A stretch of DNA of 6,180 bases, from assembly GCA_913056245.1 (NCBI GenBank), contig CAJXME010000072.1:1-6180 (forward strand), in the 5' to 3' direction. The position numbers and the translations under genes are program-made. Of this stretch, positions 1-6,180 are shown in pieces; position 1 is the first letter of the stretch, and each line of letters opens with the position of its first letter. The notes beneath the pieces are model-generated. The model had not been told where the DNA came from. It did not search any database and saw only the letters and a list, made by a program, of their open reading frames with translations. The DNA comes from an uncultured Alphaproteobacteria bacterium (GTDB lineage: Bacteria; Pseudomonadota; Alphaproteobacteria; Puniceispirillales; UBA1172).

Positions 1-1
1 G

Positions 2-1198
<1,197 letters not shown>

Positions 1199-1216
1199 AG
1201 GGCGAGCGGGGCAACA

Positions 1217-1241
1217 CCTCCTCGCGGCATTAACGGGGAGG
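1217..1241 (+). other. Hairpin between gyrB and regB that contains the regB Shine-Dalgarno
   Basis: CCTCCTCG at 1217-1224 pairs with CGGGGAGG at 1234-1241 (8 bp with one G-T wobble) around a 9-base loop. The 3' arm is the ribosome-binding site of regB. It could limit regB translation. It could also act as a weak gyrB 3' end, but only CTTGGTT follows, which is a poor U-tract for intrinsic termination. The pairing is seen directly; the function is inferred. Confidence 0.5.
1235..1241 (+). promoter_or_regulatory. Ribosome-binding site of regB
   Basis: GGGGAGG ends 9 bases before the ATG at 1251. This fixes that start over the in-frame ATG at codon 9 (1275). It is the strongest Shine-Dalgarno match in the window and lies wholly in the 3' arm of the hairpin at 1217-1241. 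Confidence 0.75.
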
Positions 1242-1250
1242 CTTGGTTAA

Positions 1251-2567
1251 ATGCCCGATCGCGCCTTTGCCCAGATGAACAGCACCAAATTGGTCAGCAA
1301 CGCGGTGTTGGAAAACATCCGCTGGATGGCGTTATTTGGCCAAGCCTTGGCGATCCTCACGGTGCAATACGGCCTTGGTTTTGATTTGCCGCTATGGCCC
1401 TGCCTTGGGGTGATTGGCGCCTCGGCGGCGGTGGGGATCATTCAGAAAATCGCCGCGCAACGCGCCGATAATCTCAGCGTCAATACCGTTTTTGGCTTGC
1501 TGGTTTTTGACAGCGTGCAATTGGCGGTGCTGGTCTATTGGACCGGCGGGCTGATCAATCCTTTTGCGATCATGTTTTTAGCGCCGGTGACGGTATCCGC
1601 CACGGTCTTGCCGCCGCGCCATACAATAGGTTTGGTGGCGGTGGTGGTGGCGATGGCCAGCATCTTAACCGTCTTTCATCAGCCCCTGCCTTGGGATGAG
1701 GCCATGCCTGATCTGCCTCAACTCTATATCACAGGGCTTTGGGTGGCGCTGGTGTTGACGACGATTTTTATCGCGCTTTACGCGGGCATGATCTCGCGTC
1801 AATCACGGAATCTCGCGCGCGGTTTAACCGAAGCTCGGCTCATCATGGCACAGGAACAACAGATGGTGGCGCTCGGCAGTTTGGCGACGGCGGCGGCGCA
1901 TAAATTAGGCTCGCCCTTGAACACCATCACCTTGATCGCCCATGAATTAAGCCATCTTGATCCCAAGAAGGATTACGCGGCGATCACCGAAGACCTCACC
2001 TTGCTGAAAGCCGAAACCGAACGATGCCGGCAAATTCTGGCAGAACTCAATCAAGACGCCATCAGTTTGGGCGAAGAAACCGACGACCCCATGCCCATCA
2101 CGGCCTTGGTGTCGAGTCTGGTGGATAATCGCTTTGAAGACATTCGATCGCAAATTTCCATCACCGGTGAAGCCTTGGATGACAGCAAAGAGCCGATGGT
2201 CATTTGGCGTCCCGATTTGCTCCATTCGCTCGAAACCTTGGTGGATAACGCGGGCCAATTCACCCGCGATGAGGTGCGGATTGCGATCACCTGGGATGCC
2301 AAAACACTCACCATTCAAATCGATGATGATGGCCCGGGGTTTCAATCGTCGATCCTCTCACGATTGGGTGAGCCGTATAACAGCAGCCGCGCTGGTTCCG
2401 AAGGGCATATGGGGCTGGGTGTTTTTATCGCTAAAACCATGGTGGAAAATCTTGGCGGCCGGGTTCAATTGGTCAACCGTAAAGGTGGTGGCGGCGCTCG
2501 GGTGACGGTGAGTTATCCACGCCATGCGATCGATAGCGCTGGCACCCGAGGCAACCGATCGCCTTAA
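1251..2567 (+). CDS. regB: Redox-sensing membrane histidine kinase, RegB/PrrB/ActS family
   Basis: The kinase senses the redox state of the respiratory chain from the inner membrane and controls phosphorylation of RegA. In the family, a periplasmic-side loop binds ubiquinone and a cytoplasmic cysteine acts as a redox switch. The 438 residues are near the usual family length. About six hydrophobic segments fill residues 24-181, and the family quinone-loop motif GGLINPF is at 99-105. The dimerisation/phosphoacceptor helix shows LGSLATAAAHKLGSPLNTI (208-226) with phospho-His217. ETERCRQIL (255-263) carries Cys259, matching the redox-active cysteine of Rhodobacter RegB. The ATPase domain has DNA at 332-334 in the N-box, DDDGPGF at 358-364 and MGLGVFIAK at 387-395. 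Two oddities: Lys218 follows the histidine where Glu/Asp is the rule, and Thr329 sits where the first N-box Asn is expected. It lies 52 bases after gyrB and 74 bases before its partner regA. Family is certain; catalytic behaviour is less so. Confidence 0.93.
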   Translation: MPDRAFAQMNSTKLVSNAVLENIRWMALFGQALAILTVQYGLGFDLPLWPCLGVIGASAAVGIIQKIAAQRADNLSVNTVFGLLVFDSVQLAVLVYWTGGLINPFAIMFLAPVTVSATVLPPRHTIGLVAVVVAMASILTVFHQPLPWDEAMPDLPQLYITGLWVALVLTTIFIALYAGMISRQSRNLARGLTEARLIMAQEQQMVALGSLATAAAHKLGSPLNTITLIAHELSHLDPKKDYAAITEDLTLLKAETERCRQILAELNQDAISLGEETDDPMPITALVSSLVDNRFEDIRSQISITGEALDDSKEPMVIWRPDLLHSLETLVDNAGQFTRDEVRIAITWDAKTLTIQIDDDGPGFQSSILSRLGEPYNSSRAGSEGHMGLGVFIAKTMVENLGGRVQLVNRKGGGGARVTVSYPRHAIDSAGTRGNRSP

Positions 2568-2585
2568 TCAATCCGCGCTCAAGCA

Positions 2586-2615
2586 TTGCGTCTTTTGGAT
2601 TTCATTCTATATACT
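2586..2615 (+). promoter_or_regulatory. Possible promoter for regA
   Basis: TTGCGT (2586-2591) and TATACT (2610-2615) are separated by 18 bases, resembling -35 and -10 elements. The -10 is a good match; the -35 matches only TTG. Transcription would begin near 2622, leaving about 20 bases of leader before regA. This would let regA be expressed apart from regB. It is a by-eye match only. Confidence 0.35.
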
Positions 2616-2641
2616 GAGTTAAGACCGATATTTAGAATGGG

Positions 2642-3184
2642 ATGGCCATGACCGCTGAAACCATGACTTTGCTGATTGTTGACGACGACGCGCCTTTGCG
2701 TGGGCGTTTGGCGCGGGTGATGGAACGGCGTGGTTTTACGGTCTATGACGCTGAAGGGGTGGAAGCCGCCAATCGCATCATTGATCAACAACGCCTCAGC
2801 CACGCGGTTCTCGATATGAAACTCGAAGATGGCAACGGCCTTGAGATCGTATCGTCTTTGCATGAAAAACAGCCGCAATGCCGCATCGTCATGCTCACCG
2901 GCTTTGGCAATATCGCAACCGCCGTGGCGGCGGTGAAAGCTGGCGCGGTGGATTACTTGCCGAAACCTGCTGATCCTGACGCCATCGCGGCAACATTGCT
3001 TCAGCAAGGCGACAGCATCCCACCCCCTCCAGAAGACCCCATGTCAGCGGATCGCGTCCGTTGGGAGCATATCCAACGCGTCTATGAACAATGCGGGCGC
3101 AATGTTTCTGAAACCGCGCGGCGGCTGAAATTACACCGCCGAACCTTGCAAAGAATTCTTGCAAAGCATGCACCAAGGCCTTAG
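2642..3184 (+). CDS. regA: Redox response regulator, RegA/PrrA/ActR family
   Basis: This cytoplasmic DNA-binding regulator is phosphorylated by RegB and controls respiration, carbon and nitrogen fixation, or photosynthesis genes depending on the species. The receiver domain covers about 8-120: acidic pocket Asp14-Asp16, phosphoacceptor Asp58 in AVLDMKLEDGNG, switch Thr86, and Lys108 in YLPKPAD. The linker has PPPPEDP at 127-133, then the near-invariant MSADRVRWEHIQR (134-146). The Fis-type helix-turn-helix follows, with NVSETARRLKLHRRTLQRIL (154-173). The 180 residues match the family's usual 180-185. Start choice is uncertain between ATG at 2642 and ATG at 2648, since neither has a clear Shine-Dalgarno; the difference is two residues. 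All catalytic and DNA-contact motifs are intact, unlike in the partner kinase. In Rhodobacter senC lies near regA and regB; no senC is present here. Confidence 0.96.
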   Translation: MAMTAETMTLLIVDDDAPLRGRLARVMERRGFTVYDAEGVEAANRIIDQQRLSHAVLDMKLEDGNGLEIVSSLHEKQPQCRIVMLTGFGNIATAVAAVKAGAVDYLPKPADPDAIAATLLQQGDSIPPPPEDPMSADRVRWEHIQRVYEQCGRNVSETARRLKLHRRTLQRILAKHAPRP

Positions 3185-3204
3185 GACAGGTTTACTCCTG
3201 TTTT
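3183..3204 (+). other. Small hairpin between regA and metZ
   Basis: ACAGG at 3186-3190 pairs with CCTGT at 3197-3201 around a 6-base loop. Three further outer pairs (two G-T) extend it to 8 bp, overlapping the regA stop codon. TTTT forms the end of the 3' arm. It could be a weak terminator or attenuator that lowers readthrough into metZ, or an mRNA processing site. The stem is short, so this is tentative. Confidence 0.3.
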
Positions 3205-3219
3205 ATAGAAGCCGAAATC

Positions 3220-4401
3220 ATGAAGAAAAAGTCCTGGCATAAAGACACGCTCGCCGTTCGTGGCGGCCTTGACCGTTCGTCGCATCAAGAAACATCAGAA
3301 GCGCTTTATTTGAATTCCGGCTATGTCTATGACAGCGCCGAAGATGCCGCCGCGGCCTTTGCGGGTGATCTCGATCGCTATGTCTATTCGCGTTACGGCA
3401 ACCCCACGGTGGCGATGTTGCAAAAACGTCTCGCCGCGCTTGAGGGGGCGGAATCCTGTCTCGCCATGGGAACAGGCATGGCGGCGATGTTTATGGCGGT
3501 GGCCAGTCAGTTGAAAGCCGGTGATCGGATTGTCGCGAGTCGCGCGCTTTTTGGCGCATGCTATGCGGTGATCGATCAGATTTTACCGAAATGGGGGATC
3601 GAGCGCGTGTTTGTCGATGGCACGGATTTATCGGCATGGCAGGCGGCTTTATCAACGCCAACGCAGATGGTTTTCATGGAAACCCCATCCAACCCTATGC
3701 TGGATGTGGTGGATTTGAAGGCGGTGGCGGCCTTAGCGCATGACGCGGGCGCGCTGGTGGTGGTGGATAATGTCTTCGCCACGCAAACTGGGCAATCCCC
3801 CCTAGAATTAGGCGCTGATCTAGTGATGTATTCCTTGACCAAGCATCATGATGGCCATGGCCGCATCATGGCGGGGGCTCTGCTCGGTTCAAAAGACTTA
3901 ATCGAAGGGCAGATGCTGAAATTTTATCGCCAAACCGGCCCATCGATCAGCAGTTTCAACGCTTGGCTCATTTTGAAATCGCTGGATAGCATGGCGCTTC
4001 GGATTGACCGTCAGGTGGAAAACGCCATGGCGATTGCTAAGGCTTTGGCCGATCACCCGAAGATTGATCTGGTGCGTTACCCTCATCACCCCAGCCACCC
4101 GCAATATGATTTGGCGAAAGCGCAAATGCGCCATGGCGGCACGATCGTGAGTTTCAGCGTCAAAGGCGGCAAGAACGCGGCCTTTACCACCCTCAATCAT
4201 CTTGAATTGATCGACATCTCAAATAATTTGGGGGATTCAAAATCCTTGGCGTGTCACCCGGCGACCACCACCCATTCGTCGCAAACCCAAGAGGAACGTG
4301 ATGCCATGGGCATTGGCGATGGCGTGATCCGCTTGTCGGTTGGGCTTGAATACGCGGGCGATTTGATCGATGACCTCAACACAGCGCTGGCGGCGGTGTA
4401 A
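3220..4401 (+). CDS. metZ: O-succinylhomoserine sulfhydrylase (PLP-dependent)
   Basis: The enzyme converts O-succinylhomoserine and sulfide to homocysteine and succinate, the direct-sulfhydrylation step of methionine synthesis in the cytoplasm. It belongs to the Cys/Met-metabolism PLP family (fold type I). Phosphate-binding YSRYGNP is at 56-62 and TGMAA at 85-89. ETPSNP is at 154-159, VVVDNVFAT at 180-188 has Asp183 facing the pyridine nitrogen, and the Schiff-base lysine is Lys208 in SLTKH. SLACHPATTTHSS (342-354) and RLSVGLE (371-377) form the carboxylate-binding end. The N-terminal ETSEALYLNSGYVYDSAEDA stretch matches alphaproteobacterial MetZ as I know it, favouring it over MetB, MetC or methionine gamma-lyase, which share the same motifs. 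393 residues is typical. The start has a weak AGAAG 8 bases upstream and sits 35 bases after regA. A transporter gene follows with no gap. Confidence 0.88.
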   Translation: MKKKSWHKDTLAVRGGLDRSSHQETSEALYLNSGYVYDSAEDAAAAFAGDLDRYVYSRYGNPTVAMLQKRLAALEGAESCLAMGTGMAAMFMAVASQLKAGDRIVASRALFGACYAVIDQILPKWGIERVFVDGTDLSAWQAALSTPTQMVFMETPSNPMLDVVDLKAVAALAHDAGALVVVDNVFATQTGQSPLELGADLVMYSLTKHHDGHGRIMAGALLGSKDLIEGQMLKFYRQTGPSISSFNAWLILKSLDSMALRIDRQVENAMAIAKALADHPKIDLVRYPHHPSHPQYDLAKAQMRHGGTIVSFSVKGGKNAAFTTLNHLELIDISNNLGDSKSLACHPATTTHSSQTQEERDAMGIGDGVIRLSVGLEYAGDLIDDLNTALAAV

Positions 4402-5304
4402 ATGATCGGCCTTGATCTTTCGGCGCTGTTGGCGCTGGCGGCGGCGTTGAGCTGGACCCTTGCGGGGATATTTGGCCATCAGCCGGCGCGTGATTTGGGT
4501 TCCATTCAATTCAACCGCCTCCGAATGGTGGTCAGCATGAGCTTTCTGCTGGCCTATTGCTTGATCTTTGGCAAAACCTTCTCCCTGAACCACGCCGATT
4601 TATGGCTGATCTTTTTCAGCGGATTGATTGGCGCTGCGGGGGGCGATTATTTTCTCTTCAAAACCATGCAGCGCATGGGGCCAAGACGCACGGGCATTCT
4701 TTTTGCCGCCAACGCGCCGATAGCCGCTATGCTGGGCTGGGTGTTTCTGGGCGAAGTCATCAGTCCAAAAATGATGCTGGCCATCGCCCTTGGTTTTACA
4801 GGGATTGTGCTGGCGGTGATTTACGGCAAGCGCCGTGATCTTGTCCATACATGGGAAGACATCACCCCGCCGCTTTGGATTGGGATTGGGTTTGGACTGC
4901 TCGCGGCGCTGGGGCAAGCGATTGGCGTCATGCTCATGCGACCGGTGATGGCGGGCGGGATGGACCCCGCGGTGGCGGGGCTGTTTCGAGTGATGGTGGC
5001 GGTGGTGGTGTTTTGGATGATCCTGCCCGTGCAATCTTGGGCGGGGCAATGGCCAAAGAAGTTTTGGCCTGATCGCTATTTATGGCTTCATATTCTGGGC
5101 AATGGGTTTTTTGGGATGGCCTTTGGCATGGGGTTATTGCTCAAAGCGCTTGAAAGCGGGTCGGTGGCCATGGTGTCTATTCTTTCCGCCACCTCGCCTT
5201 TGATGATGCTGCCCTTTGTTTGGGCAAGGACAAAATTAATGCCGCCGCTCGGCGCGTGGATTGGCGCTTTGCTTGTGGTCTTGTGTTCGGCTTTGCTATT
5301 CTGA
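4402..5304 (+). CDS. EamA/DMT-family inner-membrane transporter
   Basis: This is a drug/metabolite-superfamily carrier in the inner membrane, a family that mostly exports amino acids or related metabolites. The 300 residues form two EamA repeats with about ten hydrophobic segments, near 5-25, 37-57, 67-86, 96-117, 123-141, 157-180, 190-212, 226-247, 254-274 and 282-300. The first repeat ends with the typical NAPIAAMLGWVFLGE (104-118), and the second has the matching SATSPLMMLPFVW (262-274). Its ATG directly follows the metZ TAA (taaatg), so translation is probably coupled to metZ and no separate ribosome-binding site is needed. The substrate cannot be told from sequence. Pairing with metZ and a LysE-type exporter suggests an amino-acid or sulfur metabolite, but this is inference from neighbours only. 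Confidence 0.88.
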   Translation: MIGLDLSALLALAAALSWTLAGIFGHQPARDLGSIQFNRLRMVVSMSFLLAYCLIFGKTFSLNHADLWLIFFSGLIGAAGGDYFLFKTMQRMGPRRTGILFAANAPIAAMLGWVFLGEVISPKMMLAIALGFTGIVLAVIYGKRRDLVHTWEDITPPLWIGIGFGLLAALGQAIGVMLMRPVMAGGMDPAVAGLFRVMVAVVVFWMILPVQSWAGQWPKKFWPDRYLWLHILGNGFFGMAFGMGLLLKALESGSVAMVSILSATSPLMMLPFVWARTKLMPPLGAWIGALLVVLCSALLF

Positions 5305-5309
5305 CCGCG

Positions 5310-5900
5310 ATGATTGATCTCATTCCATTATTTCTATTTGTTCTGGTCATGGTGGGAACGCCGGGCCCGGCGAATATGGTGGTGATGACCGCAGGCGCGA
5401 GTTTTGGATTTGCCCGCGCGATCCCCTTTATCCTTAGCATCACCATGGGAAAATTGATGCTGAATCTGGGGATGGGCTTTGGCGCTTTTGGCCTGTTGCA
5501 GGCTTATCCGCTGAGTTTATCGATTCTCAAATACGGCTCTGCGCTTTATGTGCTTTACCTGAGTTACACCATGGCCAAGCAGCCGCTGATGGCGCAAGAT
5601 GAAGCGATGGTGAATGTGCCCGGCTTCTGGGCAGGGTTGGTGGTGCATCCCTTAAACCCCAAAGCTTGGGCAATGTTGACCATCGCATGGACGGATTACG
5701 GTAATCAGATTAACGATCCGTTAATTCGTGTCATGATCATCAGTGGAATATTCTTCAGTGTTCAGATTGTCGCGCATTCGACATGGTGCTTCGCGGGCGA
5801 TCGTTTGATGAAGATTGTCACGGGTGAGCGGTTAAAAACCTATATTCAACAAGGGCTTGCCGCTCTTACCGCGATCGTAGTGCTGATCGTGATCTTTTGA
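5310..5900 (+). CDS. LysE/RhtB-family amino-acid exporter
   Basis: This is a small inner-membrane exporter of the LysE/RhtB family, which expels amino acids such as lysine, homoserine or threonine. The 196 residues agree with the usual 200-210. The family signature GTPGPAN is at 16-22, and NPKAW at 116-120 follows the long cytoplasmic loop. Hydrophobic segments lie near 4-26, 38-66, 70-88, 105-127, 138-160 and 182-196. The frame is open further upstream to a TTG at 5220, but that would overlap the preceding transporter by 85 bases and add a 30-residue extension without family support. ATG at 5310 puts the start five bases after the previous stop and just ahead of the first helix. No Shine-Dalgarno is visible, consistent with coupling to the upstream gene. 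The substrate is not determinable. A homoserine-type compound would fit the metZ context, as inference. Confidence 0.88.
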   Translation: MIDLIPLFLFVLVMVGTPGPANMVVMTAGASFGFARAIPFILSITMGKLMLNLGMGFGAFGLLQAYPLSLSILKYGSALYVLYLSYTMAKQPLMAQDEAMVNVPGFWAGLVVHPLNPKAWAMLTIAWTDYGNQINDPLIRVMIISGIFFSVQIVAHSTWCFAGDRLMKIVTGERLKTYIQQGLAALTAIVVLIVIF

Positions 5901-5932
5901 TGCCAAGGATAACCCCCTATCCTTTTGCATCA
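5898..5932 (+). terminator. Hairpin at the end of the metZ-eamA-lysE unit, probable transcript end
   Basis: TGATGC (5898-5903) pairs with GCATCA (5927-5932). Inside it AAGGATA (5905-5911) pairs with TATCCTT (5918-5924), giving 13 bp with a 1x2 internal bulge and an ACCCCC loop. It begins on the lysE stop codon. The sequence after it (GTCGTTCTGTC) lacks a proper T-run, so it is either a poor intrinsic terminator or an end-stabilising stem with Rho-dependent termination. Confidence 0.55.
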
Positions 5933-5965
5933 GTCGTTCTGTCATTCCGGGTCATATCTTAATTA

Positions 5966-5980
5966 TTAATAAATAGTTAA
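5966..5980 (+). promoter_or_regulatory. CtrA-type binding box in an AT-rich promoter region
   Basis: TTAA (5966-5969), seven bases, TTAA (5977-5980) is an exact match to the TTAA-N7-TTAA consensus of CtrA, the alphaproteobacterial cell-cycle/motility regulator. A third TTAA lies at 5959-5962. The box sits in a distinctly AT-rich patch (about 5955-5985), 29 bases before the lipoprotein ATG. I cannot identify -35 and -10 elements with confidence, so activation versus repression is open. Confidence 0.5.
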
Positions 5981-6010
5981 CACTTACTCATTGTGTTGAG
6001 GCAAGTGTTA
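5978..6010 (+). repeat. Inverted repeat spanning the lipoprotein gene leader
   Basis: TAACACTT (5978-5985) and AAGTGTTA (6003-6010) are perfect 8-base inverted repeats separated by 17 bases. In RNA the stem would place the GAGG ribosome-binding site in the loop and close on the A of the start codon. In DNA it could be an operator. It overlaps the right TTAA of the CtrA-type box. Confidence 0.4.
5998..6001 (+). promoter_or_regulatory. Ribosome-binding site of the lipoprotein gene
   Basis: GAGG lies 8 bases before the ATG at 6010. It supports that start, since no other in-frame start exists between the upstream TAG at 5974 and 6010. Confidence 0.55.
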
Positions 6011-6180
6011 TGGCCGAGTGTGTTTTTGTTTCGTTTTTTAGGGCCCTTTTTGGTAGCGCTTGTCTTGCTCTCACCGTCACCGGCTGCGGTGGCGGTGGGG
6101 GTGCCGGCGGCGCTGGCCCCATTGTCACCATGCCAGACCAAACGGCGCCGCTGCCTGTTGCGTTCACCCCATCCGCGTTC
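6010..6180 (+). CDS. Putative lipoprotein, N-terminal fragment (3' end outside window)
   Basis: 57 codons are visible, open to the right edge. Residues 1-25 form a signal peptide: a short N-region with one Arg at 11, a hydrophobic core at about 12-24, and the lipobox VTGC with Cys26 as the likely lipidated residue. Glycine rather than Asp follows the cysteine, which by the E. coli sorting rule favours outer-membrane placement. A glycine-rich tether (27-36, GGGGGAGGAG) comes next, then a Thr/Pro-containing stretch (PIVTMPDQTAPLP). Such Gly-rich tethers occur on surface-exposed lipoproteins and some lipidated autotransporter-like proteases, but nothing visible identifies a family. The gene has its own leader with GAGG and a CtrA-type box and is separated from lysE by a hairpin, so it starts a new transcription unit. 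I do not recognise it further. Confidence 0.7.
   Translation, partial: MAECVFVSFFRALFGSACLALTVTGCGGGGGAGGAGPIVTMPDQTAPLPVAFTPSAF

Noticed and set aside
1629..1652. Repeated GGTGG units, also near 3752 and 4995
   Set aside because: They encode Val-rich membrane or beta-strand segments (VAVVVA, LVVVD, VAVVV) in frame and reflect codon choice, not a repeat element.
2134..2505. 123-residue + strand open frame inside regB in another frame
   Set aside because: It lies entirely within the conserved ATPase domain of regB and its translation is low-complexity Trp/Ser/Arg-rich. It is a shadow frame.
2637..2651. Four-codon open frame (MGWP) ending in ATGA over the second possible regA start
   Set aside because: It lacks a ribosome-binding site and is so short that chance is the simplest explanation; too weak to call a leader peptide.
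2579..3007. 142-residue open frame on the minus strand opposite regA
   Set aside because: It lies opposite the intact regA coding region, its translation is rich in His/Arg with no family features, and there is no ribosome-binding site. It is an antisense shadow of a GC-rich gene.
4600..5049. 149-residue His/Pro/Arg-rich open frame on the minus strand
   Set aside because: The His-rich composition is the reverse reading of hydrophobic membrane-protein codons (ATG/GTG) in the EamA gene, not a metal-binding protein.
5220..5309. Upstream TTG start giving a 226-residue LysE-type protein
   Set aside because: It would overlap the EamA gene by 85 bases and add 30 residues before the normal family N-terminus. 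ATG at 5310 gives a family-typical protein.
6085..6117. GGC/GGT-rich run as a tandem repeat
   Set aside because: The run encodes the Gly/Ala tether of the lipoprotein in frame; there is no regular DNA repeat unit.

Overview
The window reads as an ordinary chromosomal stretch of an alphaproteobacterium. Every gene I can support lies on the + strand. The taxonomic call rests on four things: the RegB/RegA redox two-component pair, with RegA close to sequences I recall from Rhodobacter-type bacteria; a MetZ-type sulfhydrylase; a GyrB ending in the proteobacterial style; and a perfect TTAA-N7-TTAA (CtrA-type) box near the right edge. I cannot resolve the order or genus. Base composition looks moderately GC-rich by eye, except for an AT-rich patch around 5955-5985.

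Layout: (1) 2-1198 is the C-terminal half of DNA gyrase subunit B (gyrB), cut by the left edge. (2) A 52-base gap holds an 8-bp hairpin whose 3' arm is the Shine-Dalgarno sequence of the next gene. (3) 1251-2567 is a membrane histidine kinase of the RegB/PrrB/ActS family. (4) 2642-3184 is its partner response regulator RegA/PrrA/ActR, possibly with its own promoter in the 74-base gap. (5) 3220-4401 is O-succinylhomoserine sulfhydrylase (metZ). (6) 4402-5304 is a ten-helix EamA/DMT transporter starting on the base after the metZ stop. (7) 5310-5900 is a LysE/RhtB-type amino-acid exporter starting five bases after the transporter stop. (8) A hairpin at 5898-5932 overlaps the lysE stop and probably closes this unit. 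(9) An AT-rich promoter region with the CtrA-type box precedes (10) the start of a lipoprotein gene at 6010, cut by the right edge.

How it works together: RegB senses the respiratory redox state through a quinone-binding loop and a redox-active cysteine and controls phosphorylation of RegA, a global regulator. metZ makes homocysteine from O-succinylhomoserine and sulfide. The two exporters packed tightly behind it could relieve amino-acid or metabolite overflow, though their substrates cannot be read from sequence. The close spacing suggests that regB-regA-metZ-eamA-lysE may be partly co-transcribed.

I found no mobile element, CRISPR array, RNA gene or clearly novel system. The observations most worth a second look are the H-K (instead of H-E/D) phosphoacceptor dipeptide in the RegB homologue, the hairpin that buries the regB ribosome-binding site, and the CtrA-type box ahead of the lipoprotein gene.
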